A program made the position numbers and the translations under genes. The notes under the pieces were generated by a model that searched no databases, was not told the origin of the DNA, and saw only the letters and a program-made list of their open reading frames with translations. A stretch of DNA of 64,000 nucleotides, from positions 8,052,501 to 8,116,500 of the forward strand of contig NZ_CP071091.1 of the NCBI RefSeq assembly GCF_017301635.1, written 5' to 3'. This DNA comes from Myxococcus landrumus (GTDB lineage: Bacteria; Myxococcota; Myxococcia; Myxococcales; Myxococcaceae). This document shows positions 9,428 to 17,425 of this stretch, piece after piece (position 1 is the first letter of the stretch; the number at the start of each line of letters is the position of its first letter).

Positions 9428-10735
9428 TCATGCCGCCATGACCGATGCCGCGCTCGGCTGCTCCACGATGTCCCGGGCGCCCAACTGGGTGAGCCGCGCC
9501 AGCACCGTCTTGGAGATGCTCGCCGCCGGAGCCATGCCCCGCTCGAGCGCCTCGCGGCTGGCGCTCACCGTGAATCGCGGAGGCAGCCACGAAGGCACAC
9601 GTCCCCGCGCCAGCTCTCGCGCACCCTGAAGAATCCGCCGCTGGTCCTCCTGACCGAACGGCACCACGTCCACGAGCGCGTGCTGCGCCAACCCTCGCCG
9701 AGGCTGGAAGCACACCTCGTCCACCACGTGCGGAATCACCCTCGCGGACGACTGCAACAGCCGCGCGGGGATGCGAGAGCGCGCCAGTTGTCCGCCGTAG
9801 AGCCGGGTCCAGTTGCTTCGCACGTCCCGAGCCCGTTCGGGGAAGCCCATGCGCTGCAACATCTCCGCTTGGATGAGCACGCGCACGTAGGGCGTAGGGT
9901 GCACGCTCAACGGCTGGAAGGTCAGCACTCGCGCGGCGGGGTACGCGAGGAAGTCCTTCATCGAGTGCACGGACGCGGGACCTCCCAGGAGGCACGCCAC
10001 CAGGTCCGCGAAAATCTCCTTGTGCCAGCGCCCCCACAGGCGCGTGAGCCACGGGTCTCCGGTGACGCCGAGCACCCGTCGCTGCAACGCGGACTGCGTC
10101 TCGTTCCAGATGCTCAGGTCCGCCTGGAGGTTGTGGCCAATCTCATGCAGCACCACGCCCATGCCCCACGGCGCCTCGATGCGCTCATAGGGGACGCGGA
10201 TGAGCGGAAAGGGATTCCGCTCGCCCAGCAGCCTGCGCAACAACACGCCGCGCCGGAAGGTCGCTGGAGAGAAGCTGTGCTCCAGGTACGTGATGGGCTT
10301 GAGCAGCGGAGGTCCCAGCAGGCCCGGCGCGCTCCTGCGCACCACCTGGAAGCAATCCGCCGCGATGACATCACACGCGGCCAGGGCCGACGCGAAGCGG
10401 GTGCCTCGCTGGCTGAAGATGTCGAAGAAGAGGCCGAAGGCGCGGCGGGCCCGGTCAATCTCCCGCTCCACCAGCGCCGCGTGGTGCAAGACGCGTTGCG
10501 CGTGAAGCACGGGCCGCCGCGCGTCCTCCTCCAGCCTCGCGAGCGCCCGGCGCACGCCCGCGTCAATCTCCCGCAGCCGGGTGTTGGCCGCGGCGAAGTG
10601 CGCCGTGGAGGGGGCATAGGGAACGTCCTGGGGCCGGATGCCCACCTCCCTGGGCGTCAGCGAGCACAGCCGCCCCGCCCGGAAGGACAGGCCGCGAATC
10701 TTGGCTCGCAGGAAACGGTTCAGCGCGTCGGCCAT
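9428..10735 (-). CDS. Putative zinc metallopeptidase-like protein (HExxH)
   Basis: 435 residues. The key feature is GVVLHEIGHNLQADL with His197, Glu198 and His201 forming an HExxH site. Glu240 in WHKEIFADLV, 39 residues later, is a plausible third zinc ligand, giving a gluzincin-like arrangement. No signal peptide is visible, so export is not evident. I cannot place it in a known peptidase family. The ATG at 10735 was chosen over the one six codons upstream because a long G-rich stretch sits directly before it. It lies between two acidic-repeat proteins and two unknown proteins on one strand, so a processing role for a neighbour is conceivable but inferred. Confidence 0.78.
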   Translation of the reverse strand: MADALNRFLRAKIRGLSFRAGRLCSLTPREVGIRPQDVPYAPSTAHFAAANTRLREIDAGVRRALARLEEDARRPVLHAQRVLHHAALVEREIDRARRAFGLFFDIFSQRGTRFASALAACDVIAADCFQVVRRSAPGLLGPPLLKPITYLEHSFSPATFRRGVLLRRLLGERNPFPLIRVPYERIEAPWGMGVVLHEIGHNLQADLSIWNETQSALQRRVLGVTGDPWLTRLWGRWHKEIFADLVACLLGGPASVHSMKDFLAYPAARVLTFQPLSVHPTPYVRVLIQAEMLQRMGFPERARDVRSNWTRLYGGQLARSRIPARLLQSSARVIPHVVDEVCFQPRRGLAQHALVDVVPFGQEDQRRILQGARELARGRVPSWLPPRFTVSASREALERGMAPAASISKTVLARLTQLGARDIVEQPSAASVMAA

Positions 10736-10766
10736 ATGCCCCCCACCCCCCACCCCTACGAGTGGC

Positions 10767-11813
10767 TCATCTCCTCACGATGAGGCGGACCGGTGCGCGA
10801 AGCGTGACGGTGCGCGGCGTCCGCCCTCCCATGGGACGTCCCGCCGGGCGCCGCGTGGGGCGGCCGACTCCCGCTTGCGAGCGCAGCCGCCTCGCCGCCG
10901 GATTGGGACGCGCCAGCCTGCGCACCGCCGGAGGGCTCGACACCACACGGCTGCCCGTGCGCCGCAGCATGCGCGGGACGGCCTGGGGACTCGCGCCCTG
11001 TTCGCGGACCATGCGCGTCACCTGATTCACGATGCGCGGCACCGCGGTCAGCGCGCGAGGGCCATAGCGGTTGACCAGTTGTCTGGCGAGCCGCGACGTG
11101 AGGCGGCCGATGGCCCGCCCCAGTTGGCGCACCTGACGCGGCTGCTGCGCGCGGCGCGCGGGAGGAATGGTCCGTCGCACCACGCTGCGCGCCGCCAGGC
11201 CCCCGAGCACCGCGGTGAAGGCATCCATGTCCTCTTCGGTGGCGTAGTCCGCCGCCGCGTCCGCGTACGCATCCATCGCGTCCGCCTGGAGCAACCCCGC
11301 CACGGTGCGGCCAATCTCCTGACCCGCGATGCCACCAAGCTGCGGCGCGGCCTGTCGCAAGAGCCGCATGCCGATGGGCAGCGCGCGCCGACCGATGCGC
11401 CGCAACGTGGGCGCCGCCACTCGCGCCACCTGGCGAATCGCACCCCCCAGGCGTCGGAGGAACTCGTCCTCGTCCTGGGCGTCCATGGCCTCGGCGAAGG
11501 CGTCCTCGAGCGCCTGGGGCGCCTCGTCGCTCTCGAAGCCCTCGCCCTCGAAGCCTTCACCCTCGAAGCCCTCGAGGGACTGGGGCGCCTCGTCGCCCTC
11601 GAAGCCCTCGCCTTCGAAGCCCTCGGCCTCGAAGCCGTCGCTCTCGAAGCCCTCACCCTCGAAGCCCTCGCCTTCGAAGCCCTCGCCCTCGAAGCCCTCG
11701 GCCTCGAAGCCTTCGCCCTCGAAGCCGTCCTCGAAGCCCTCTTCCCCCTCGGCCAGCAGGTCGGACATGCCGTCCCCCTGGTCCGAGAACTCCTCCTCGA
11801 AAGGCTGCTGCAT
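10767..11813 (-). CDS. Bipartite protein: acidic GFEGE repeats, basic Ala/Arg tail
   Basis: 348 residues. Residues ~15-95 are tandem five-residue units of the type GFEGE, GFEAE and GFESD, strongly acidic. A junction DEDEFLRRLGGAIRQVAR leads into ~230 residues rich in Arg, Ala and hydrophobics (RRIGRRALPIGMRLLRQ), with small-residue segments such as GGIAGQEIGRTVAGLL that could insert in a membrane. The net charge therefore flips from very negative to very positive. The start is fixed by GAGGAGG five bases before ATG 11813. The neighbouring 391-residue protein has the same layout and junction, so they are paralogues by eye. Function unknown; comparable FEGE-rich proteins are, as I recall, sometimes found near contractile injection systems, but none is visible here. 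Confidence 0.8.
   Translation of the reverse strand: MQQPFEEEFSDQGDGMSDLLAEGEEGFEDGFEGEGFEAEGFEGEGFEGEGFEGEGFESDGFEAEGFEGEGFEGDEAPQSLEGFEGEGFEGEGFESDEAPQALEDAFAEAMDAQDEDEFLRRLGGAIRQVARVAAPTLRRIGRRALPIGMRLLRQAAPQLGGIAGQEIGRTVAGLLQADAMDAYADAAADYATEEDMDAFTAVLGGLAARSVVRRTIPPARRAQQPRQVRQLGRAIGRLTSRLARQLVNRYGPRALTAVPRIVNQVTRMVREQGASPQAVPRMLRRTGSRVVSSPPAVRRLARPNPAARRLRSQAGVGRPTRRPAGRPMGGRTPRTVTLRAPVRLIVRR
11520..11745 (-). repeat. 15-bp tandem coding repeats (GFEGE units)
   Basis: About fifteen copies of a 15-bp unit, on the plus strand reading approximately CCCTCGAAGCCCTCG, encode the GFEGE-type pentapeptides. One larger duplication is visible: the peptide DEAPQ(S/A)LE occurs twice, each time after a run of the units. 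Such an array is prone to copy-number change. Confidence 0.85.
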
Positions 11814-11867
11814 CACTTTCCTCCTCGATTGGGGCACTGCATGGACTGCGCGTTCCGGGGCCCGCTG

Positions 11868-13043
11868 CTAGGCGTAGGCCTGGCGTGCACTCGCCGCGGC
11901 GAGCGTGGCCACGGGCAGACGGCGAAGCACCTGCTGGCGAGCCACCACCCGCCGAGCCGCGGTGGCCGGCGCCACGGCTCCCAGCGACGGCGCTCGGGCG
12001 ACACGCGCGAGCACCTGCTGACTGGCGCCTCGCACCGCGCGGGGAATGAGCTGGATGGCCTGCGCCGTGTTGCGGCGGCGCAGCAGTCGCGCGGCCCGCT
12101 GGGCGATGCCACGCATGAGGCGCAGGCGCTGGCCCATGTTCCCCGGCATGCGCAGGGCCGAACGAATCAACGTCTGCTCCGCCGCGCGAGCACGCGCACG
12201 AAGCGCCCCTTGAGCCGCGGCTCCAAGCGGAGTGCCCGGGCGCACCGCCTGCCGGCTCACCACGCGGGCCGCGAGCCCCGCGCCCAGCGGAAGCGCCACG
12301 GAGGCGGGCACCTGCCGCGCATCCGTCATGTCCGCGAGCGCGTCCAGCGAGGCGTCATCATCCGCCCCATCTCCGCGAAGGATGGACGAGGCGATGCGTC
12401 CCCCCACGCCCGGGATGAGTCCCCCGACGGCGCCCGCGAGCGCACCGCGCAGTCCTCGGCCTTCCATCAGCCCTCGCGCCGCGCCGATGCCCGCGGAGAC
12501 GACGCGCCCCCACGGGCCCGCGACGCTGGCCACGCGCTGGATGATGGGGAGCGCCCGGCGCACCAGCGGCGCGGCCACGCGGCCCACCGTCCGGGCCACA
12601 CGCCCCGCGGTCCTCGCCACCCGTCCCGCCGTGCGCACCGCGCCTCGGATGCCTCGCGCGATGCGCCGGAAGAAGGCCTCCGCGTCATCGGCGTTCATCG
12701 ACTCGAGCACGAAGGGATTGAGTCCCCGGGCGAGCGCGACGGCCGCGGGGCCACTCACCAGCCGTGGCGCGGCGGTGGGCAGGAAGAGGCCACTCGTGGG
12801 GCTCTGCTCGAAGCCCTCGAAGCCGTCGTCCTCCTCGAAGGCTTCCAGCTCGTCCGCGAAGCCGTCGCCTTCCGCGTCCAGGTACTCGTCGAAGCCGTCC
12901 TCGAAGCCGTCGAGCTCACCCCACTCGTCCGAGAACGCTTCCAGCTCCTCGAAGGCGTCCTCCCACTCGTCGCTCTCGAGGAATGCGTCCATGGCTTCGT
13001 CTGACTCGAAGCTCTCCCCGGACAGGAAATCGGCGCTCGTCAT
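11868..13043 (-). CDS. Bipartite protein: acidic head, basic Ala/Arg tail (paralogue)
   Basis: 391 residues from ATG 13043, which follows a GGGGGG run; the ORF extends 64 codons further upstream without coding character. Residues 1-85 are very acidic and aromatic (ESDEWEDAFEELEAFSDEWG). After DDAEAFFRRIARGIRGAVR the sequence becomes Arg/Ala/Val-rich with repeated AGRVART motifs and then RRALPIIQRVASVAGPWGRV. A Gly-rich hydrophobic stretch (GALAGAVGGLIPGVGGRIAS) could be a membrane segment. Junction and RRALPI motif match the neighbouring 348-residue protein. It is the first gene of the six-gene minus-strand run, 100 bp below the BatA-like gene. Function unknown. Confidence 0.8.
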   Translation of the reverse strand: MTSADFLSGESFESDEAMDAFLESDEWEDAFEELEAFSDEWGELDGFEDGFDEYLDAEGDGFADELEAFEEDDGFEGFEQSPTSGLFLPTAAPRLVSGPAAVALARGLNPFVLESMNADDAEAFFRRIARGIRGAVRTAGRVARTAGRVARTVGRVAAPLVRRALPIIQRVASVAGPWGRVVSAGIGAARGLMEGRGLRGALAGAVGGLIPGVGGRIASSILRGDGADDDASLDALADMTDARQVPASVALPLGAGLAARVVSRQAVRPGTPLGAAAQGALRARARAAEQTLIRSALRMPGNMGQRLRLMRGIAQRAARLLRRRNTAQAIQLIPRAVRGASQQVLARVARAPSLGAVAPATAARRVVARQQVLRRLPVATLAAASARQAYA

Positions 13044-13143
13044 GTCCCCCCCACTGCATCCGCGGGCGTTGTCTTGTGGTCGGCAAGGTGCCGACCCCTC
13101 CCCGCGTGAGGGAGTCACACGTTCGTGGTAGCTCGAACGTGCA

Positions 13144-15246
13144 CTACTTGCGCAGGAGGGCGCCCTCGAAGAAGAAGGCGACACACGCGGCCAGGATGAG
13201 CCACGTCCACATGGGCACGGACGGACGGTCCTCATCCCCGCTGGACGCCTTCACCGTCTCCTCGCCGAAGTAGGCGGTGAGCGTCTCTTGAGGAACACGC
13301 GTCAAGTCACTCTCGGCCGGGTCCAGCACCGCCGCGAAGGACAGCGCCGCCAACTGCTTTCCGTCCGAGCCCAGCACCGCATGCACGCCGGGCTCCAGCA
13401 CCGGCCCCGCGACCACCGAGCCGTCCGGCTGCACCTTCACCGGCAGCTCGCCGCCGTCCGGCGCGCGCACCGCGGACACCTTCTGCGCGCCCTCCGGCCG
13501 CAGGGTCACCTGCTCGCCCACGCGCACGCGCACCTCCTCGCGCTCCTCGAGCGAGCCCGTGAGGTACGCCGCGAAGCGCTGCATCAGCGGCAGGAAGCTG
13601 GTGCGGATGGCGAAGTCGCTCCAGTCGCGGTCCACCGTGCTGGTGAACAGGGCGACGCGGCCCTTGCCCTTGCGCATCACCGCGACAGCGGGCGCGCCGT
13701 CCTCGTACGTGGCCAGCACCTGGCTTGCGCCGGGGGAGGCCGGGTTGTCCGCCTCCAGCAGCATGTACCGGTAGAAGCGAGCGCCGATGAGCCCTTCCTC
13801 CGCGCGTCCCGTGAAGGGCGCGAACAGGACGTGCTCCTGCTTCACCTGCGCCAGCCGCGCCGCCTTCGTCTCCGCCTCCGGGTCCGTGTCGCGCTCCGCG
13901 CTGGTGCGCACCACGCGCAGGGGACGGGGCAGCACCGCGCCGAGCCGGAGGTTGTAGTCCTCCGTGTTCACCCGGTCGCCCATGCTGATGAACAGGCCGC
14001 CGCCGTTCTCCACGAAGGCCGTGAGCTTCGCGGCCTCCTCCTCGGTCGGCGCCGCCACGTTGAGCAGCAGCACCAGGTCGTACGTGGAGAAGTCCTCGCG
14101 CAGCCCGACCTCGGCATCGCGCACGGCCACCTCCACCGGAGATCCAGGCGCCGTCAGCGCCGCGTCCACGAAGAAGGCCTCGTCCCGGTAGCGCGTCGCG
14201 TGGGGCGCGCCATTCACCACCAGCGCCTTCAGCGCGCGAGGCACGGGCAGCACGAACGCGCGCCGGTCATCCTCCGCCAGCGCGTCCGGCGCGAGCGTCA
14301 CCTCGCCCACCACCGTGCCGCCCTGCGGGAAGCGCACCGTCAGCGCCTTCTGCGTGGTGCCACCGGCGGGCACGTCGACGAAGCCCTTGGCCAGCGTCGA
14401 CTCGCCCACGCGCACCGCGGCCTCCAGGTCCTTGGCCGCCTCCGTCCCGAAGTTGCGCACGGTGAAGGTGAACTGGAACGCGCGAGGCCCCGCCTGAAGC
14501 GCGGGCTCCACCTTCAGGTCCACCACCGCGTGGTTGTTGAGCGCGTCGCGTCCCTCGGCCACGTCGCGCAGCACCACCTCCGGCTTCACCAGCGTGCCCG
14601 TGGGGCCCTTCACCGTGGGCGGCGGAGCCTCCAGCCGGAACGCGGTGGCCGCCATGTCGGAGACCACCACCAGCCGCTTGGCCGCCAGCGGGTTCTCCTC
14701 CAGGGAGCGCGCCGCCATCTCCATGCACCGCGACAGGTCCGCGCCGCCGTACGTCGGCTTCGCCTCGTCCACGATGCCGCGCAGCCGGCCCCGGTCGAAG
14801 CCCGGCGTGGGAGGTGAGGCGGGCGTGCCCGTGCACACCAGCACCGTGGCGGGCTCCTCGGGCAGCAGGTCCTTCAGCGCGTCGCGCGCCTCGTCCCGGC
14901 CTCGCTCGAAGAGGGACGTCCCATCCGACCAGCGCATCGACAGCGACGCGTCCAGGATGATGGCCGTCGCGGCGGGGCCCTTCACCACCTGCGCGGCGTG
15001 CGCGTCGCTCGACAGCTCCGGTCGGGCGAGGGCGATGGGAATGGCCAGCAGGATGAGCGTGCGCAGCGTGTACAAGAGCAGCCGCTTGAGCTTGAGGCGG
15101 CTGGCGGTGCGCTTCTGGCTGCGCAGCACGAAGGCCAGCGGACCGAACGGGTGCGGCCGGGGCCGGCGCCGGTCGAACAGGTGCACCAGCAGGGGGATGA
15201 AGGCCCCGAGCGCGCCCAGGAGCATCCACGGATTGCCGAACGTCAC
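13144..15246 (-). CDS. BatA/VWA-type membrane protein
   Basis: 700 residues. The N-terminus WMLLGALGAFIPLLVHLFDR followed by a second hydrophobic segment (LLLYTLRTLILLAIPIALA) is the BatA (aerotolerance regulator N-terminal) arrangement. A von Willebrand A-like domain follows with the MIDAS-type motif DASLSM. A large extracytoplasmic region and a final membrane helix (WTWLILAACVAFFFEGALL) complete it. The GTG start overlaps the stop of the DUF58 gene as GTGA, with GGGAGG upstream. Together with MoxR and DUF58 it forms a MoxR-type operon; such systems are thought to act as chaperone or metal-insertion complexes at the membrane, but substrates are generally unknown. Confidence 0.88.
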   Translation of the reverse strand: MTFGNPWMLLGALGAFIPLLVHLFDRRRPRPHPFGPLAFVLRSQKRTASRLKLKRLLLYTLRTLILLAIPIALARPELSSDAHAAQVVKGPAATAIILDASLSMRWSDGTSLFERGRDEARDALKDLLPEEPATVLVCTGTPASPPTPGFDRGRLRGIVDEAKPTYGGADLSRCMEMAARSLEENPLAAKRLVVVSDMAATAFRLEAPPPTVKGPTGTLVKPEVVLRDVAEGRDALNNHAVVDLKVEPALQAGPRAFQFTFTVRNFGTEAAKDLEAAVRVGESTLAKGFVDVPAGGTTQKALTVRFPQGGTVVGEVTLAPDALAEDDRRAFVLPVPRALKALVVNGAPHATRYRDEAFFVDAALTAPGSPVEVAVRDAEVGLREDFSTYDLVLLLNVAAPTEEEAAKLTAFVENGGGLFISMGDRVNTEDYNLRLGAVLPRPLRVVRTSAERDTDPEAETKAARLAQVKQEHVLFAPFTGRAEEGLIGARFYRYMLLEADNPASPGASQVLATYEDGAPAVAVMRKGKGRVALFTSTVDRDWSDFAIRTSFLPLMQRFAAYLTGSLEEREEVRVRVGEQVTLRPEGAQKVSAVRAPDGGELPVKVQPDGSVVAGPVLEPGVHAVLGSDGKQLAALSFAAVLDPAESDLTRVPQETLTAYFGEETVKASSGDEDRPSVPMWTWLILAACVAFFFEGALLRK

Positions 15247-16121
15247 CCGCGCCTCCCGCGCCGGGCCAGGTAGCGCAAGAGGACGTCGTCCAGCTTCTCG
15301 TCGGTGCGCACCAGCTCGTAGTCCACATCCGCCTCCGCGCAGGAGGCCTTCACGCTCGCCAGGAAGGCGTTGAACTCCTCCAGGTAGCTCTCCTTGATTT
15401 CGCGCGGGTTCACTTCAATCCGTCCCTCGCCCTCCATGTCCAGGAAGAGGGTGGGGTCATCGAAGGGGAACGTCAGCTCCGCCGGGTCCACGATGTGGAA
15501 CAGCGACACGTCGTTCTTGCGCTGGCGCAGCGCGAGCACCCGCTTGAGCGCGTCCTGCTTCTCGTCCAGCAGGTCGGACAGGACGATGACGGTGGAGCGG
15601 CGGGGCAGCACCTCCGCCAGGTGGTCCGCCGCGCTGCCCAGGTCCGTGCCTCCGCCTGGCGCCGTGGCGTCCAGCGTGTCCAGCAGCACGTTGAGGTGGC
15701 CCGCGGACGCGCGCGGCGGCACGTCCTTCCACTTTCCACCCGTGAGCAGCGCCAAGCCCGCGGCGTCCTGCTGACGCACCAGCAGGTAGCAGAGCGCTCC
15801 GGCCAGCGTGGTGGCGACGTCCAGCTTCGTCAGCGCGCCGCTCGTGTAGCCCATGGAGGCGGACGCATCCACGACCATGACCGAGCGCAGGTTCGTCTCA
15901 TGCTCGAAGCGCTTGACGTAGTACTTGTCGAACTTGCCGTAGGCCTTCCAGTCGAGGTGCCGCAGCTCGTCGCCGGGGGCGTATTCCTTGTGCTCGGCGA
16001 ACTCCACGCTCTGCCCTTGGTGAGGGCTCTTGTGGAGGCCGGACAACACGCCCTCCATCACCGCGCGCGCACGCAGCTTCACGCCCTTGAGGCGGGCCAG
16101 GGTCTGGGCGTCGAGCACCAC
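15243..16121 (-). CDS. DUF58 domain protein
   Basis: 292 residues, no membrane segment. The diagnostic DUF58 stretch is EYAPGDELRHLDWKAYGKFD followed by KYYVKRFEHETNLRSVMVVD. VVDASASMGY is a VWA-like metal site (DxSxS). Starts at GTG, 6 bp after the moxR stop, with GAAGGG upstream, and its stop overlaps the start of the BatA-like gene, so translation of the three is coupled. DUF58 proteins are regular partners of MoxR ATPases. Confidence 0.92.
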   Translation of the reverse strand: MVLDAQTLARLKGVKLRARAVMEGVLSGLHKSPHQGQSVEFAEHKEYAPGDELRHLDWKAYGKFDKYYVKRFEHETNLRSVMVVDASASMGYTSGALTKLDVATTLAGALCYLLVRQQDAAGLALLTGGKWKDVPPRASAGHLNVLLDTLDATAPGGGTDLGSAADHLAEVLPRRSTVIVLSDLLDEKQDALKRVLALRQRKNDVSLFHIVDPAELTFPFDDPTLFLDMEGEGRIEVNPREIKESYLEEFNAFLASVKASCAEADVDYELVRTDEKLDDVLLRYLARRGRRG

Positions 16122-16127
16122 GCCGCG

Positions 16128-17156
16128 CTAGCCCTTCACCACGGAGAGGAGCTGGTCGACGAGCTTCACGGAGGTGATGCCCTCGCTCTCCGCGGTGAAG
16201 TTGGGGAGCACGCGGTGACGCAGCACCGGACGCGCCAGCGCCCGCACGTCCTCCACGGTGGCCACGAAGCGGCCGTGGAGAATCGCGCGCGCCTTCGCCG
16301 CGAGCACCAGGTACTGGCTCGCGCGGGGACCGGCGCCCCAGGACACGTTCTTCGCCACGAAGTCCGGCACGCCGGGCTCCTTGGGGCGGGTGTTGCGCAC
16401 CAGCTCCACCGCGAAGCGCACCACGTGGTCCGGCACCGGCACGCGCCGCACCAGCTCCTGGAGGGCGAGGATGCGCTCGGGCGAGAGAATCTTCTCCAGC
16501 TTCGGCTGCTCGCCGCCCGTGGTGCTCTTGACGATTTGCACCTCTTCCTCGGCGGTGGGGTAGCCCACGTCCACCAGGAACATGAAGCGGTCCAACTGCG
16601 CCTCGGGCAGCGGGTAGGTGCCCTCCTGCTCGATGGGGTTCTGCGTGGCGAAGACGAGGAAGGGCAGGTCCAGCGGATAGGTGTGGCCACCCGCGGTGAT
16701 GCGGTACTCCTGCATGGCTTGCAGCAGCGCGGCCTGCGTCTTGGGCGGGGTGCGGTTCACCTCGTCCGCCAGGATGATGTTGGCGAACAGCGGCCCCTGC
16801 ACGAAGCGGAAGTTGCGCCGGCCGGTGTTGCGGTCCTCTTCCAGGATGTCCGTGCCGGTGATGTCCGACGGCATCAGGTCCGGCGTGAACTGGATGCGAT
16901 TGAAGGACAGGTTGAGCACGTCCGCCAACGTGGAGATGAGCAGCGTCTTGGCGAGACCCGGCACGCCGACGAAGAGGCAGTGGCCGCGGCTGAAGAGCGA
17001 GATGAGCAGGTGCTCCACCACTTCGCGCTGGCCGACGACGCGCTTCTCAATCTGGCCGACGATGGCGTTGCGAGCCTGGGCAAGCTCTTCGACTGCGCGG
17101 AGGTCGTCGCTCGAGGCGTCGGTCGCGGGACGTGGGGCAGGGGCGGCGCTTTCCAT
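16128..17156 (-). CDS. MoxR-family AAA+ ATPase
   Basis: 342 residues. Walker A is GVPGLAKT, Walker B is ILADEVNRTPPKTQAAL, and QMAM-like segment LLQAMQEYRITAGGHTYPLD and FATQNPIEQEGTYPLPEAQL are classic for the MoxR family. It is expected to work as a ring-shaped cytoplasmic ATPase that remodels or activates a target in cooperation with the DUF58 and VWA proteins encoded immediately downstream. First gene of the operon; the upstream region 17157-17425 is shared with a divergent lipoprotein gene. No strong ribosome binding site precedes the ATG. Confidence 0.94.
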   Translation of the reverse strand: MESAAPAPRPATDASSDDLRAVEELAQARNAIVGQIEKRVVGQREVVEHLLISLFSRGHCLFVGVPGLAKTLLISTLADVLNLSFNRIQFTPDLMPSDITGTDILEEDRNTGRRNFRFVQGPLFANIILADEVNRTPPKTQAALLQAMQEYRITAGGHTYPLDLPFLVFATQNPIEQEGTYPLPEAQLDRFMFLVDVGYPTAEEEVQIVKSTTGGEQPKLEKILSPERILALQELVRRVPVPDHVVRFAVELVRNTRPKEPGVPDFVAKNVSWGAGPRASQYLVLAAKARAILHGRFVATVEDVRALARPVLRHRVLPNFTAESEGITSVKLVDQLLSVVKG

Positions 17157-17425
17157 GGAAGGAGTCTCTTAGTTCGCGAGCGGCGCTCGGACCAACCGGT
17201 TTCCTCCCTGCGCGCCGTCGAGTCGTGAGGTGGCAACCGTTGGAGCGAGGGCCTATTCCTCTGTCATACACTCCGTGACGGCCCTCCGGGAGCCGCCTGC
17301 ATACCCCCCGGGCGAGGCCAGCCCCCCGAGGGGGTGGGGGAATGCCACGTCGAGGACACGCTGCTTACCGTTTGCGGCGGAGCCGGTTCACGACGCCAAG
17401 GCGGGCCCTGCTCCGGGGAGCGTGC

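Noticed and set aside
11520..11745. Possible CRISPR-like array
   Set aside because: The 15-bp units have no spacers and are in frame within a coding sequence.
10638..13004. 788-codon plus-strand frame opposite the acidic-repeat genes
   Set aside because: It mirrors the repeat arrays of the minus-strand genes (LEALALEA runs). The minus-strand reading has good ribosome binding sites and sensible charge pattern.
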